Source: Streptomyces bungoensis
GTDB lineage: Bacteria > Actinomycetota > Actinomycetes > Streptomycetales > Streptomycetaceae
Length of the DNA: 64,000 nt
Direction: 5' to 3'
Assembly: GCF_001514215.1 (NCBI RefSeq)
Contig: NZ_KQ948873.1
Span: 62,001-126,000 of the forward strand
A model generated the notes under the pieces. That model was not told the DNA's origin. It saw only the letters and a list, made by a program, of their open reading frames with translations, and did no database searches. The position numbers and the translations under genes are program-made. Below, one piece after another: positions 24,909-34,879 of the stretch (the first letter of the stretch is position 1; every line of letters begins with the position of its first letter).

Positions 24909-27900
24909 CTAGGCCCTCCCTTCGGTGAGGTGCGTCTCGTGCGTGAGGAACGCGAAGACGGCCGGCTCCAGGGCGTCGCGCAGTGCGGTGACGAAGGTCG
25001 CGATCCGCAGGTCGCCGGCGGCGAAGACCACCCAGGCGTCCTTGCGGCGCGGCAGCACCGTCAGCGGCGCGCCGGCCATGATGCCCGCCTTGCGCAGGCA
25101 CTCCACCGCACCCCACACGCGGGTGGCGGCGGTGTCCGGCGCCTCGCCCGTCTCCCGGGCGACCAGTTCGGCGACGGCGGCGTGGTCCCCGAGGAGTCCG
25201 CGCCACTCGTCGGGCGAGCGCATGCTGACCGCCTCGATGTCGCAGGCGACCTCGGTGTCGGAGACGGCGCTGAGGGTGACCCCGAGACCGTGTGCCGCCG
25301 ACATCGACATGTGCCGGGCCGGCTCCAGCTCCGGTCGCCCGTCCGGGCGGTGCCGGACCGCGACCGGGCTGCCCAGGGCCCGTGCCGCCGCGTCGGCGGT
25401 GAAGCCGCGGCGCTGGGCGACGGAGCCGGCCGGGGTGTCCCCGTGCGGCTCGACGGCGACGGCGACCCGGCTGCCGACGACGTCCTCCAGCGAGCGCTCC
25501 AGGTACGGGCCGAGCAGCGGGGCGACCCACGGACCGGAGCCGTCGGTCTTGCGCACGGCGTGCAGGGTCAGGCCGTCCCAGCGTTCGACGACGGTGCCCT
25601 GCTCGTCACGGACGGCGATGTCGTACACGTAGGTGTCGCCGTCGCGGCTGCGTTCGACGGCGGTGTACCGCAGCCGGTCGGGTACGTGGTCGCCGGAGCC
25701 GAGCGTGTGGATCCGCTCCACGCCGGACGGCAGCAGGGTGGCGTCAGGGACGCACACCTGGTTGCCGTGCATCAGGGCGTCGCGCATACCCGGGTCGGCG
25801 AGCAGCAGTTCACCGGGCAGGAAGCCGGCGAACCAGCCCTCCGGCCGCTGCTGCACGGCGACCTCGGCGTCCACGTGCCGGGCGGCGGCCCGGTGGAAGC
25901 GGCGCAGCCGCTGGAAGCGTGCGCCCTGGAACAGGACACTGCCGTACAGGTCGGCGGCCGGGTCCAGCGGGACGACAGGGGTGTCCTCGGGCACCTGCAG
26001 CGGTGGGCCGTCCGGCGCCGCGGTGCCGGTGAACAGCAGACGGGCGCGGAAGTGCTCGGCGACGAAGCCGGTGTCCTCGGCGTGGATGGCCACGTCGACG
26101 GCGTCGGTGCCGGTGACGGTCGCCGCGATACGGATCCGGGTGCTGCCGCTCGGCGGTACGACGATGGGCCGCAGGAACTTCGCGCCCTCGATGACCGGGG
26201 CGCCGGTGCGGCCGGTCACCGCGGTGGCGACCTGGGTCATGGCCTCCATGCCGATGACGGCGGGCAGCAGCAGGTTGCCGTCCAGCAGGTGGTCGGACAG
26301 GTAAGGGTCGGTGCCGGCGTTCAGCTCCACCTCGGTGACCAGCTCGACGCCGTGGTAGCGCACGAGCGGGTTGCCGGTGAAGCGCAGCAGCGGCAGGGCG
26401 GGCAGGTCACGGCGGACGGTGTCGATGCCCTCGGTGCGGCCGCTGATGACCGTGACGACCGGCGCGTCCGGGTCCTCGATCAGGCGCAGAAGGATTTCCA
26501 CACCCTGGTCCGGGGAGACGGGGGTGATGCCCTCGCGGGAGAGGGACTCCACGACGGAGAGCTTCTCGCCCATGCCGACGCCCGACCACACCGACCATTC
26601 CATGCAGCGGGCACGCAGACCCGGGTGGGCGCGGGCGACCTCCTCTGTGAGGTCGGCCAGCCACTCGTTGGCGGTCGCGTAGTGCGCCTCTCCGCGCAGA
26701 CCGGCCCGGCCGATGATGCTGCCGAAGGTGACCAGGAGCTTGAGGCGGGCAGCGCCCACCGCGTCGAGGACGGTGCGCAGGCCGTCGACCTTCGGGGCGA
26801 AGGTCCGCTCGAAGTCCTGCGCGGTGAGCCGCGTCAGCGCGTTCGGCTCGTTGCGGCCGGCGCCGTGCAGCAGAGCGGTGATCGTTCCCAGCTCGGCCGT
26901 CAGTTCGGCGACGGCCGCGATGACCTGCTCGGAGTCGGTGACGTCGGCGCGGGCGTAGTGCACCCGTACCCCGTCGGCGCGCATCCGCTCGAGGTTGTCG
27001 GCCAGTTCACGGTCCTGTGCCGGGTCGGAGCGGCCGAGGACGGCCAGCTTGGCACCGGTCCGCCGGGCCACGGCCAGCGCGCACTCGGCGGAGATGCCCT
27101 TGCCGCCGCCCGTCACCAGCAGCACGTCGGAGGAGCCCAGCGGGGACTCGGTGCGCTGCGGCGCCACGGGCAGGGCCCGCAGGGTCGGCACGCGGCGCAC
27201 ACCGGCGTCGTCGTAGTGGACCTCGACGAACCGGCTGGTCGCCGCGACCTCGGCCACGACCCGTTCCACCACGTCCGGCACCGTCGGGGTGTGGACGACG
27301 GTGGTGCGCAGGTGCGGGGCCTCCAGGTACAGGGTCTTGGCCAGCCCGGCGGCGCCTCGTCCGTCCTGGACGAGGACGAAGCGCCGTGCGCGGTCGCCGG
27401 CGAGCGCGCTGTGCGCGGCGGCCAGCACCCGCTCCACCTCCCGGCGCCCGCAGCCCTTGGCCAGTACAGCGAGGACACCGCCGCCGACGCCGGCGCCCAC
27501 GAGTTGCCCGCGCAGGCGTTCGGCGTACGGGTGGCCGTCGGTGGCGAACAGTTCCCAGTCGCCGTCGGCGCCGCCGGAGGCGGCATGCGGCCGGGCGACC
27601 TCGTCGAGGTCCACGGCGAAGGGACGGGCCCAGGGAGCCGCGCCCGCCACGACGGGCGCCTCGGTCTCCACGGCCCCGCCGGTGCTGACCAGGGTGTCCA
27701 GCGCCTCGGCCAGTTCGGCCAGGGTGGCGGTGGCGAAGTTGGTCGGCACCTGCGCGGTGGCGATCCCCAGGCGGGACGCCGCCTGGTTGACGATCTGGCC
27801 GACGGTGATCGAGCTCATGTGGAGGTCGTCGAGGAGTCGACTGTCGACGTCGACCAGTTCGGCGGGCAGTTCGGCCCGCTCCGCTACGAGCGTGCGTAGC

Positions 27901-30788
27901 ACCTCGAGCGCGTCGGCGCCGCGCTCGCCCTCGCCCGTCTCCTGGGCTGCGGGGATCTGCACGGGTGCCGTCATGCCGGTGGGCGTCGGTGCCGTGTGCT
28001 CGGTCCGCGGTGCCTGCGCCGCCGTGGCGGTGGAGGCCGGACGACGCGTGGCCGTCGGCACCTGCTCGCGCGGCGCCTGCTCGCAGGGGCTTGCGAGGAA
28101 GGAGAACTCCTGCCCGATCTCGAGGGGCCGTATGAGCCGGTCCTCGAAGAGCCTCTCCAGGGCGACGGGTGCTCCGGCGACGAACGCGGCTCCGGCGACG
28201 GCCAGGACGCTGCGCAGTGACTCGTCGTCGGTGTTGAGGGCGACGGCGGGGACGCCGGTGGCCGCCTGGGCGAGGCCGGTGAGCACCCGTCCGGGGCCGA
28301 CCTCGACGAACAGGTCGACGTCCCGGGCGGCCTCGCGCACCGCCTGGGTGAAGCGGACGGGGCCGGTGATCTGCTCGGTGAGCAGCGCGGCCAGGTCCGT
28401 GTCCCGGGTCAGCTCCTCGCCGGTGACGGTGGAGACGATCCGCGCGGAGGGGACGCCGAGGCGGGCGGTGGCCAGCCAGGTGCCGAAGGTCGCGGCGGAG
28501 CCGGCGACGAGCGGCGAGTGGAAGGCGTGCGAAACCCTGAGGGGGGTGCAGGTGACGTCGGCGCGCTCGGCGCGGCGCCGGACCTCCTCGATGTCCGCGG
28601 GGGAGCCGGCGATGACGGTCTGCTCCGGGCCGTTGTACCCGGAGATGACGGCGTCGAGCCCGGCGAGGAGTTCCTCGGCCCGCTCGGGTGCGGTCCCCAG
28701 CGAGGCCATCGTGCCCGGGTCGCCGTGCTGGGACATGGCCCGGCCGCGTACCCGCGCCGCTTCGAGCAGGGTCTCCTCGTCGAGGGCCTGGGCCCAGTGC
28801 AGGGCGGACAGTTCACCGAGGCTGTGTCCAACGGCGACGGACGCCTCCAGGCGCAGGCTGTCGAGGACGCGCAGTCCCGCGGCGGAACCGGTGGCGATAC
28901 GCGGCTGTGCCACGTCGGTGGCGACCATGTCGCCGGTCGTGGGCAGCCCGGCCCGGGCGAAGACCTCGGCGGCCTCGGGGAAGCGGCGGCTCAGCGCCCC
29001 TCCGTCGGCGCCGTGACCGGAGCCCTGGCCCGGGAAGAGGAAGCCGATCCGGGCGCGTCCGTCGGCCCGGCCGAGGAAGCCTCGGCCGTCAGCGGCGGTG
29101 TACGACGTCTCCCCCGTCTCCAGGAAGCCGGCGAGGTGGGTCAGGCGGCGTTCGGCGTCCTCGGGGGAGGAGGCGACGACGGCCGCGCGGTACGGCAGGG
29201 CGCGCAGTTCCCGCTGGAGCGTGGCGGCGAGGTCGGCGACCTGGCCGTAGGAGACCCGGGCGGCGAAAGCGGCGACTTCGGTGAGCCGGGCGCGCAGCGC
29301 CTTCGGGGACTCCCCGTCCAGGAGGAGGAGTTCGCAGTCCTGCGAGGCGTGCGCGAGGGTGGCGGAGCGCCGGCTGGGGGCCGTGCGTCGCCGGCCGGCG
29401 GGCTCGTCGAGGACGATGTGGGTGTTGATGCCGCCGAAGCCCATGGCGGTGACGCCGGCCCGGCGGGGTGCGTCCGCGGGCCAGGCTTCCGCCTTGCGCA
29501 GCGCCGTGAGGTTGGCCTGGTCGTCGGCGAGCAGCTCGTGCGGGTCGACGGTGCCGATGGCCGGTGGGAGTGTCTGGTGGTCGACGGCCATGGCCGCCTT
29601 GATCAGACCGGCGACGCCGGCGGCGGCCTTGGTGTGGCCGATCATGCCCTTGATGGACGTGATGGCGGCGGGTGGCGCGTCGGGGTCGGCCTGGCGGCGG
29701 GCACCCATGAGGGCGGCCAGTTCGGTGGCGTCGCCGACGGCGGTGCCGGTGCCGTGTCCCTCGAAGAGCCGGACGGTCTCGATGCCGAACCCGGCCCGGT
29801 CGTACGCCCTCTTGAGGGCGAGCTGGTATCCGCTGACCTCGGGGCGGGTGATGCCGCCCTGGCCGTCGGAGGAGACGCCCCAGCCGGCGATGGTCGCGTA
29901 GACGCGGTGGCCGGCGGCGAGGGCGTCCTCCTCGCGCATCAGGACGATCATGCCGCAGCCCTCGCCCGGCCAGAAGCCGTTGGAGCCGCGGTCGTACAGG
30001 CGCATCTCGCCCTTGGCGAGCGCGCCGGTCTTCGCGAAGCCGATGATCTCGAACGGGTCGATCGACAGGTCGACGCCGCCGGCGACGGCGACGTCGATGT
30101 CGCCGTTGATCAGTGCGGTGCCCGCGGTGGTGACCGAGAGCAGTGAGGAGGAGCAGGCGCCGTCGACGGTGTACCCGCCGCCGTTGAGGTCGAAGTGGTT
30201 GCAGATCCGGCCGGCGATGGTGTTGGCGAGTCCGCCGGCGAGGGTGTCCTCGTCGATGGCCGGGAACGGCTCCTTGTAGGCGGTCTCGACGTCACCGAGG
30301 AAGTGGGCGATGCGGTCGTCGTCCCAGTCCTGTTCGCCCTTGAGGGCAGCGGCCAGGATTCGCCGTACGTACGGCCAGCGCAGCCGCATCACGTTGGCGC
30401 GGGAGAACTCGCCGGTGAGGGTGTTGCCGACGACGACGCCGGTGCGTTCGCGGGGCAGGCCGTCCCCGGCGGGGAACCCGGCGTCGGCGAGTGCTCGCCC
30501 TGCGGTGTCCAGGGCGAGCCAGTGCGTCAGGTCGGTGGACCGGAAGGTGCTGCCGGCGATGCGGTGGGCGATCCGGTCGAACTCGTAGCCTTCGATGACC
30601 GCGGCGTTGCGGGCGTAGAAGGTGTCGGGTGTGGTCGGGTCCGCGTCCCAGTAGTCGTCGAGGTTCATGCGGACGTCGGGCAGGCGGCGGAACGCGCGCC
30701 GTCCGGCGACGGCGTTGTCCCACAGCTGCTTGGGGTCGGTTGCGTCGGGATAGCGGCAGGCCATGCCGACGATGGCGATTCTGGTCAT
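24909..30788 (-). CDS. pksE: Enediyne iterative type I polyketide synthase
   Basis: 1959-aa PKS that makes the polyene precursor of the enediyne core. Domain order: ketosynthase (about 1-460; Cys212 in VDGACSSSLLS, His in EGHGTGTAVGD and GHTKAAAG), acyltransferase (about 550-890; Ser656 in VGHSLGELS), carrier domain (about 950-1030; LLDDLHMSSITVGQIV with Ser992/Ser993), ketoreductase (about 1200-1450; LLVTGGGKGISAECALAV), dehydratase (about 1490-1750; SDHLLDGNLLLP with its His), and a C-terminal phosphopantetheinyl transferase domain (VACDIEAVSMR, WGAVECLRKAG). This KS-AT-ACP-KR-DH-PPTase order and the LHMSSITVG carrier motif are specific to PksE. The ATG overlaps the stop of the E5-like gene. 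An alanine/proline/threonine-rich linker lies between AT and ACP. Confidence 0.97.
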   Translation of the reverse strand: MTRIAIVGMACRYPDATDPKQLWDNAVAGRRAFRRLPDVRMNLDDYWDADPTTPDTFYARNAAVIEGYEFDRIAHRIAGSTFRSTDLTHWLALDTAGRALADAGFPAGDGLPRERTGVVVGNTLTGEFSRANVMRLRWPYVRRILAAALKGEQDWDDDRIAHFLGDVETAYKEPFPAIDEDTLAGGLANTIAGRICNHFDLNGGGYTVDGACSSSLLSVTTAGTALINGDIDVAVAGGVDLSIDPFEIIGFAKTGALAKGEMRLYDRGSNGFWPGEGCGMIVLMREEDALAAGHRVYATIAGWGVSSDGQGGITRPEVSGYQLALKRAYDRAGFGIETVRLFEGHGTGTAVGDATELAALMGARRQADPDAPPAAITSIKGMIGHTKAAAGVAGLIKAAMAVDHQTLPPAIGTVDPHELLADDQANLTALRKAEAWPADAPRRAGVTAMGFGGINTHIVLDEPAGRRRTAPSRRSATLAHASQDCELLLLDGESPKALRARLTEVAAFAARVSYGQVADLAATLQRELRALPYRAAVVASSPEDAERRLTHLAGFLETGETSYTAADGRGFLGRADGRARIGFLFPGQGSGHGADGGALSRRFPEAAEVFARAGLPTTGDMVATDVAQPRIATGSAAGLRVLDSLRLEASVAVGHSLGELSALHWAQALDEETLLEAARVRGRAMSQHGDPGTMASLGTAPERAEELLAGLDAVISGYNGPEQTVIAGSPADIEEVRRRAERADVTCTPLRVSHAFHSPLVAGSAATFGTWLATARLGVPSARIVSTVTGEELTRDTDLAALLTEQITGPVRFTQAVREAARDVDLFVEVGPGRVLTGLAQAATGVPAVALNTDDESLRSVLAVAGAAFVAGAPVALERLFEDRLIRPLEIGQEFSFLASPCEQAPREQVPTATRRPASTATAAQAPRTEHTAPTPTGMTAPVQIPAAQETGEGERGADALEVLRTLVAERAELPAELVDVDSRLLDDLHMSSITVGQIVNQAASRLGIATAQVPTNFATATLAELAEALDTLVSTGGAVETEAPVVAGAAPWARPFAVDLDEVARPHAASGGADGDWELFATDGHPYAERLRGQLVGAGVGGGVLAVLAKGCGRREVERVLAAAHSALAGDRARRFVLVQDGRGAAGLAKTLYLEAPHLRTTVVHTPTVPDVVERVVAEVAATSRFVEVHYDDAGVRRVPTLRALPVAPQRTESPLGSSDVLLVTGGGKGISAECALAVARRTGAKLAVLGRSDPAQDRELADNLERMRADGVRVHYARADVTDSEQVIAAVAELTAELGTITALLHGAGRNEPNALTRLTAQDFERTFAPKVDGLRTVLDAVGAARLKLLVTFGSIIGRAGLRGEAHYATANEWLADLTEEVARAHPGLRARCMEWSVWSGVGMGEKLSVVESLSREGITPVSPDQGVEILLRLIEDPDAPVVTVISGRTEGIDTVRRDLPALPLLRFTGNPLVRYHGVELVTEVELNAGTDPYLSDHLLDGNLLLPAVIGMEAMTQVATAVTGRTGAPVIEGAKFLRPIVVPPSGSTRIRIAATVTGTDAVDVAIHAEDTGFVAEHFRARLLFTGTAAPDGPPLQVPEDTPVVPLDPAADLYGSVLFQGARFQRLRRFHRAAARHVDAEVAVQQRPEGWFAGFLPGELLLADPGMRDALMHGNQVCVPDATLLPSGVERIHTLGSGDHVPDRLRYTAVERSRDGDTYVYDIAVRDEQGTVVERWDGLTLHAVRKTDGSGPWVAPLLGPYLERSLEDVVGSRVAVAVEPHGDTPAGSVAQRRGFTADAAARALGSPVAVRHRPDGRPELEPARHMSMSAAHGLGVTLSAVSDTEVACDIEAVSMRSPDEWRGLLGDHAAVAELVARETGEAPDTAATRVWGAVECLRKAGIMAGAPLTVLPRRKDAWVVFAAGDLRIATFVTALRDALEPAVFAFLTHETHLTEGRA

Positions 30789-31909
30789 GCGACCACCGGT
30801 GTCTTCACAGTCTCGGCCTCGGCGTCGGCCGGGGCGGGGCAGGAGCAGGCGCCCTCCGGGCAGGCGCACGCGGTGGCCTCGGCGTCGGCCGGGGCGGGGC
30901 ACGCGCAGGCGCCGTCGGGGCAGGAGCAGGTAGCGGTGTCGGCGGCCGTCCGGGCCGCGGCGTCGGCCTGGGCGACGGACCGGGTGACGGCGGCGAGCGC
31001 GAGGGCCTCCTCGGCGCGCTTGCGGGCCACGATGTCGGCGGTCCACAGGAAGGTGCCGCGGATCGCGCAGGCCAGGGCGGTGGCGAAGAACAGGCCGTAG
31101 GCGATGTGCAGCGCGGTCACCACGCCGTACAGCGCGGCCACACCGCCGCCGAAGGCGATCTGTCCCCACTTGGAGGACGGCGTCGTACCCGGGTCCGTGA
31201 TCATGTAGTTGGTGAAGAGAACGAACGCCACGCCGGTCATCATCGCGATGCCCGCGGGGATGGAGGTGTCGAACAGCAGGCCGCGGACGATCGCCTGGAG
31301 GGCGAAGCCGCCGACCCAGGCGAGGATCAGCCACATGCGCTCGGTGAGCTTGGCGTTCAGCATGGTGCCGAGCGAGAGGATGATGGCCGGCACCAGCCAG
31401 TCGAAGCCGCCGTCGATGTACTCGGTGAACTGGTAGGGCGGCGCGATCGACGCCCAGGGGAAGAGGACCAGGATGACGGCGATACCGAAGTTCGACGGGT
31501 TCATGAAGTGCCGCATGCGGCCCTTGACGGGGGCGCGCAGTACCCACTTGGTGCCTACGGCGACGATGACGCCGAACATCATGACCCATACGACGTCGTT
31601 GACGTAGGACAGCATGTTCACCGCGAGACCGGTGATGTGTGCGGGGTACAGGAACTCCATGACGCCGCGCGCGCCGTTGCCGCGGAAGCGCGGGGTGCGG
31701 CCCTCGGCGCGGGCGCCGATCATCTCGAGGACGATCTCGAGCGAGTAGGCGGTGGCCAGGGCGATCAGCGGCCACGTCCAGGGCTGTTCGAAACCCAGCA
31801 CGGTGTAGCCGAAGACGTTCAGCACGGAGATGGAGATCGCGAATCGGCGCAGCGCCGTGACGACCTTCGGGTTGTGGCGTGGTGTGTTGGTCTGCGGGGA
31901 CATGGTCAC
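30785..31909 (-). CDS. unbU: UnbU (E5-like) NqrB/RnfD-type membrane protein with Cys-rich tail
   Basis: 374-aa integral-membrane protein found in enediyne core cassettes. About nine hydrophobic segments span residues 20-310. The stretch VLFTNYMITDPGTTPSSKWG resembles the flavin-anchoring T-D-P-x-T-x-P region of NqrB/RnfD redox-pump subunits. Its role in enediyne assembly is unknown. The last 50 residues form a soluble tail with two copies of a cysteine-rich unit, CSCPDGACACPAPADAEA and CACPEGACSCPAPADAEA, encoded by a 60-bp tandem repeat. Eight cysteines in paired C-x-C arrangement suggest metal or disulfide chemistry (inference). ATG 31909 overlaps the UnbV stop. Confidence 0.9.
   Translation of the reverse strand: MTMSPQTNTPRHNPKVVTALRRFAISISVLNVFGYTVLGFEQPWTWPLIALATAYSLEIVLEMIGARAEGRTPRFRGNGARGVMEFLYPAHITGLAVNMLSYVNDVVWVMMFGVIVAVGTKWVLRAPVKGRMRHFMNPSNFGIAVILVLFPWASIAPPYQFTEYIDGGFDWLVPAIILSLGTMLNAKLTERMWLILAWVGGFALQAIVRGLLFDTSIPAGIAMMTGVAFVLFTNYMITDPGTTPSSKWGQIAFGGGVAALYGVVTALHIAYGLFFATALACAIRGTFLWTADIVARKRAEEALALAAVTRSVAQADAAARTAADTATCSCPDGACACPAPADAEATACACPEGACSCPAPADAEAETVKTPVVA
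30817..30932 (-). repeat. 60-bp tandem duplication in the 3' end of the E5-like gene
   Basis: CCTCGGCGTCGGCCGGGGCG and following bases occur at about 30817 and again at 30877, giving two roughly 60-bp units. They encode the duplicated Cys-rich tail of the UnbU-type protein. Confidence 0.75.
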
Positions 31910-33816
31910 TTCTCCTTGGCCCGGTCGCCGAGCTCGAGGCTGTGCCAGCCCGGCTTCAGCGTCAGTTCCTGCTCGTGGACGTCACCGTTGCGGTCGCGCC
32001 AGGTGATCTGGGTGGGCAGCGGGCCCTTGATGTCCCTGCCGAGACCGATGTGGATGTCGGTGCTGCGCTTGCCGGAGTGGCCGCCGCCGCCGTCGATGCG
32101 GTCGATGCGCTTGGTGCCGTCGGGCAGCTGGACGCAGACCTCGGCGCCGACGACGGGCGCCCCGTCGGGGTGGGTGAGCTTCAGGCCGAGGTAGGAACCG
32201 GTGTGGGGGCTGATGTTGTGGTAGAAGATCGGGTCGCCCCACTGGCGGGCCACGGCGAGGTCCAGGCGGCCGTCGCCGTCGACGTCGGCGGTGGACAGGC
32301 CGCGCGTGGGAACCGGCTCGCCGATGCCCAGCGCCTCGGACAGGTTGACGTACTTGCCGGTCGCCGGGTCCTTGGCGAAGAAGCGCATGCGCTGGTTGCC
32401 GGCGAGGTCGTCACCGTGGCGGACGTTGGGCCACCACTGCGGGTTGGGCGTGAGGGCGTCGTTGGCGGTGGCGAGTTCCTGCAGCTGCGGCCAGCGGTTG
32501 GTCTTGCCCTTGACGAAACCGTTGGCCTGGGTGATCTCCAGGTCGCCGTTGTTGTCGAAGTCGCCCATCTTGACGTCCCAGCCCCAGCCGGACCAGGCCA
32601 GGCCGAGTCCGGAGGACTTGTCCTTGAACGGCGCCTCGCCCTTCTTGAAGCTGTTGCGCAGGTCGGCCTTGCTCTTGGCCTGGTCGAAGAAGGCGAAGTT
32701 CGACTCCTGGATGCCGAACGACGTGGTGATGTTGCTGACGAACATGTCGTACATGCCGTCGTGGTTCAGGTCGCCGAAGTCGACGCCCATGCCCTTGAAG
32801 GAGCTGCGGCCCAGTTCCTTGGACTTGGGCACGCTGCCACTGTGCACGGCCTTGACCTGGGCGAACTTGATCCTGCCCGGCTTGGACTCGTTGTAGAGCA
32901 GCGCGGAGGTGCCGAAGTCGTGGGCGAGGAACATCTCCGGCAGGTGGTCGCCGTCCAGGTCGGCGGCGGAGGCGCCGAGCGTCCAGCCGTGGTTGAGGCC
33001 CTGGGGGATGGCGTCGTCGACCTTCTCGTAGCCGTTCTTCGTCCAGCGGAAGAAGTGGCCGCCACCGCCGTTGGTGGCGTGCGACAGCGAGGCGTTCATG
33101 GTGACGTCGCCGTCCTTGGTCGGATCCAGGACGGGGCTGTCGGGGAAGTAGTTGCCGATGAAGATGTCGTCGTGGCCGTCACCGTCGAAGTCGGCCACGG
33201 CGGCGGCGTTGGAGTTCCACAGCGGGCCGGTGTACGTCGCGCCGCTCTTGCCGGGCAGCAGCTCGGTCGGCCGGAAGGAGTGGGCCGTGAGCGGCTTCCC
33301 CTTCTGCCCCTGGTTCTGGAAGATGACCGGCGTGCGGCCCCAGTAGTAGACGAGGAGGTCCATGCGGCCGTCCTCGTTGTAGTCGCCGGGCACGCAGCCC
33401 ATCGGCGCCATGGTCTTACTGGTGCCGAGCGGCGCCGGGTTCAGCGCGAAGGGCGCGTAGGCGTGCTTGCGCGTGGGTGCCGGGGTGACGAAGGCCTGGT
33501 CGATCCGCGGGTCGACGACGCAGAGGTCGTTGGGCAGGCCGTCCCCGTCGAGGTCGTTCATGGCGATGCCGGCACCGACCGAGGAGATCCATGCCTCGAT
33601 GTGCTTGTACGCCTTGTTGACCTGCCGAACCTCCTGCTCCTTGAATCCGGCGGGCTCGGCTATGGACATCGGCTCGAAGGCGTAATTCTTCGCGAGGCTT
33701 TGGACCTCGGCGGCCGACGACTCAGGCAGCCTGACTGCGTAAAAGGTGCCCACCATCAGGGCCAGGGCGATGATTCCCGGCGAATTTCTGCGAATCCAGT
33801 TCTTTGCGACCGTCAC
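31906..33816 (-). CDS. unbV: UnbV (E4-like) FG-GAP/ASPIC repeat protein
   Basis: 636-aa protein with an N-terminal membrane anchor or signal (SPGIIALALMVGTFYAVRLP), then several FG-GAP/VCBS-type calcium-binding repeats (DLDGDGLPNDLCVVD, DYNEDGRMDLLVYY, DFDGDGHDDIFIGN, DLNHDGMYDMFVSN, DFDNNGDLEITQAN, DVDGDGRLDLAVAR). It ends with an ASPIC/UnbV domain (YLGLKLTHPDG... GGGGHSGKRSTDIHIGLG). It is therefore likely exported or membrane-attached, with a beta-propeller. UnbV is a constant but unexplained member of enediyne cassettes. The GTG start overlaps the E3-like stop (GTGA) and the stop overlaps unbU. Confidence 0.93.
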   Translation of the reverse strand: MTVAKNWIRRNSPGIIALALMVGTFYAVRLPESSAAEVQSLAKNYAFEPMSIAEPAGFKEQEVRQVNKAYKHIEAWISSVGAGIAMNDLDGDGLPNDLCVVDPRIDQAFVTPAPTRKHAYAPFALNPAPLGTSKTMAPMGCVPGDYNEDGRMDLLVYYWGRTPVIFQNQGQKGKPLTAHSFRPTELLPGKSGATYTGPLWNSNAAAVADFDGDGHDDIFIGNYFPDSPVLDPTKDGDVTMNASLSHATNGGGGHFFRWTKNGYEKVDDAIPQGLNHGWTLGASAADLDGDHLPEMFLAHDFGTSALLYNESKPGRIKFAQVKAVHSGSVPKSKELGRSSFKGMGVDFGDLNHDGMYDMFVSNITTSFGIQESNFAFFDQAKSKADLRNSFKKGEAPFKDKSSGLGLAWSGWGWDVKMGDFDNNGDLEITQANGFVKGKTNRWPQLQELATANDALTPNPQWWPNVRHGDDLAGNQRMRFFAKDPATGKYVNLSEALGIGEPVPTRGLSTADVDGDGRLDLAVARQWGDPIFYHNISPHTGSYLGLKLTHPDGAPVVGAEVCVQLPDGTKRIDRIDGGGGHSGKRSTDIHIGLGRDIKGPLPTQITWRDRNGDVHEQELTLKPGWHSLELGDRAKEK

Positions 33817-34802
33817 TGGTCAGTACCTTTCGAAACGAGCGAGGCGGATGCGAGGCGCGCGGCGATGTCGTGCCGCCAGGTCTCATAGGCCGGGAAGGGG
33901 CCTGCGGCGCCGGGCGCCTGGGGCCGGGTGTCCCGGCACACCTGCGCGGCGTGTTCGGTGGTCGTGCCGCACACCACGCGGGCCGCGAGGTGGGTGTGGT
34001 CGATGACGGTGCCTGCTTTGACGCGTGCCTCGGTCGCGAAGGCGGATCCCTGGGCGAGTGCCCAGCGGTGCTCACCGGCGTCCTCGACGAAGTGGGTGAG
34101 TTCCTCCTCACTGACGCCGCCCGCGTAGGCGCAGGCGAGGCCGGCGCCCGCGTACAGGTCGCCGTGACGGTGCTCGGGATAGGCGCGGATGAGGCTGGTG
34201 ACGACATCGGGGTCGGTGCCGCCGACGAACCACAGCGCGCGACCGATGCCCTGGTCGATGGCGTTGAGCGTGTAGTGGTTGTGACCGCCGGACCAGCGGA
34301 AGGGGTGCTGGGTCTGCGGGTTGCGCACGTAGGCGTCGGTCTTGAAGTACGCCTGATGGAAGCCGTATCCGTCGAGCGCGAGCCAGCGCAGCAGCGGGTC
34401 GGTGGCGCGGATGTCGGGCCACAGCGGCTTGGGCAGGCGTGCCATCGCCCAGCCGATGCCGACGTAGATCATGTAGTCGTGGTGCCTGCCCCGGCCGGCC
34501 AGCAGCCCCCGGAGCCGGCCGCCGTGCCCGGGGAGCGAGTCGTACACCGCGGCTCCCATGCCGGCGCCCTCGTAGGCGAAGCCGCGCATGTCCTGGGGGA
34601 CGGTCTCCAGTAGTTCCTCGGCCTCGGCGGGCGAGCCGGCCTCCACCGCGTAGGCATATCCTTGGAGGAACACCTCGCCGATGTACTCGAGACGTTTCTT
34701 TGCTTCCGCGTTTTTCACGTGGAAGCCGCGCACCTCCATGGTCGTCTCGGAAACCGGAGGTGTGAGCAATCGGCGCCGGAGCGCGCCAAATACACTGGCC
34801 AC
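33813..34802 (-). CDS. unbL: UnbL (E3-like) DUF1702 protein
   Basis: 329-aa protein of the DUF1702 family, which occurs almost only in enediyne clusters and has no known activity. Typical stretches are FGALRRRLLTPP, RGFHVKNAEAKKRLEYIGEVF, GFAYEGAGMGAAVYDSL, YVGIGWAMARLPKPLW, LDGYGFHQAYFKTDAYV and DQGIGRALWFVGGTDPDVV. The frame is open to a TTG at 34895, but GTG 34802 makes the N-terminus line up with its paralogue at 34915-35892 (GALRRL) and is preceded by GAGAGGGG. It follows that paralogue after a spacer with direct repeats and overlaps unbV by four bases. Confidence 0.88.
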   Translation of the reverse strand: MASVFGALRRRLLTPPVSETTMEVRGFHVKNAEAKKRLEYIGEVFLQGYAYAVEAGSPAEAEELLETVPQDMRGFAYEGAGMGAAVYDSLPGHGGRLRGLLAGRGRHHDYMIYVGIGWAMARLPKPLWPDIRATDPLLRWLALDGYGFHQAYFKTDAYVRNPQTQHPFRWSGGHNHYTLNAIDQGIGRALWFVGGTDPDVVTSLIRAYPEHRHGDLYAGAGLACAYAGGVSEEELTHFVEDAGEHRWALAQGSAFATEARVKAGTVIDHTHLAARVVCGTTTEHAAQVCRDTRPQAPGAAGPFPAYETWRHDIAARLASASLVSKGTDQ

Positions 34803-34879
34803 AGCAGTAAACCGCCCCTCTCGAATCCCTGAATCCCTCAGCGGATCGAATGTAGTCAGGGGCCTCGGAGGGGCGTCTA

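Noticed and set aside
24477..27899. 1140-codon forward frame opposite pksE
   Set aside because: Low-complexity Gly/Arg/Val/His composition and position antisense to the KR-DH-PPTase part of PksE mark it as a shadow frame.
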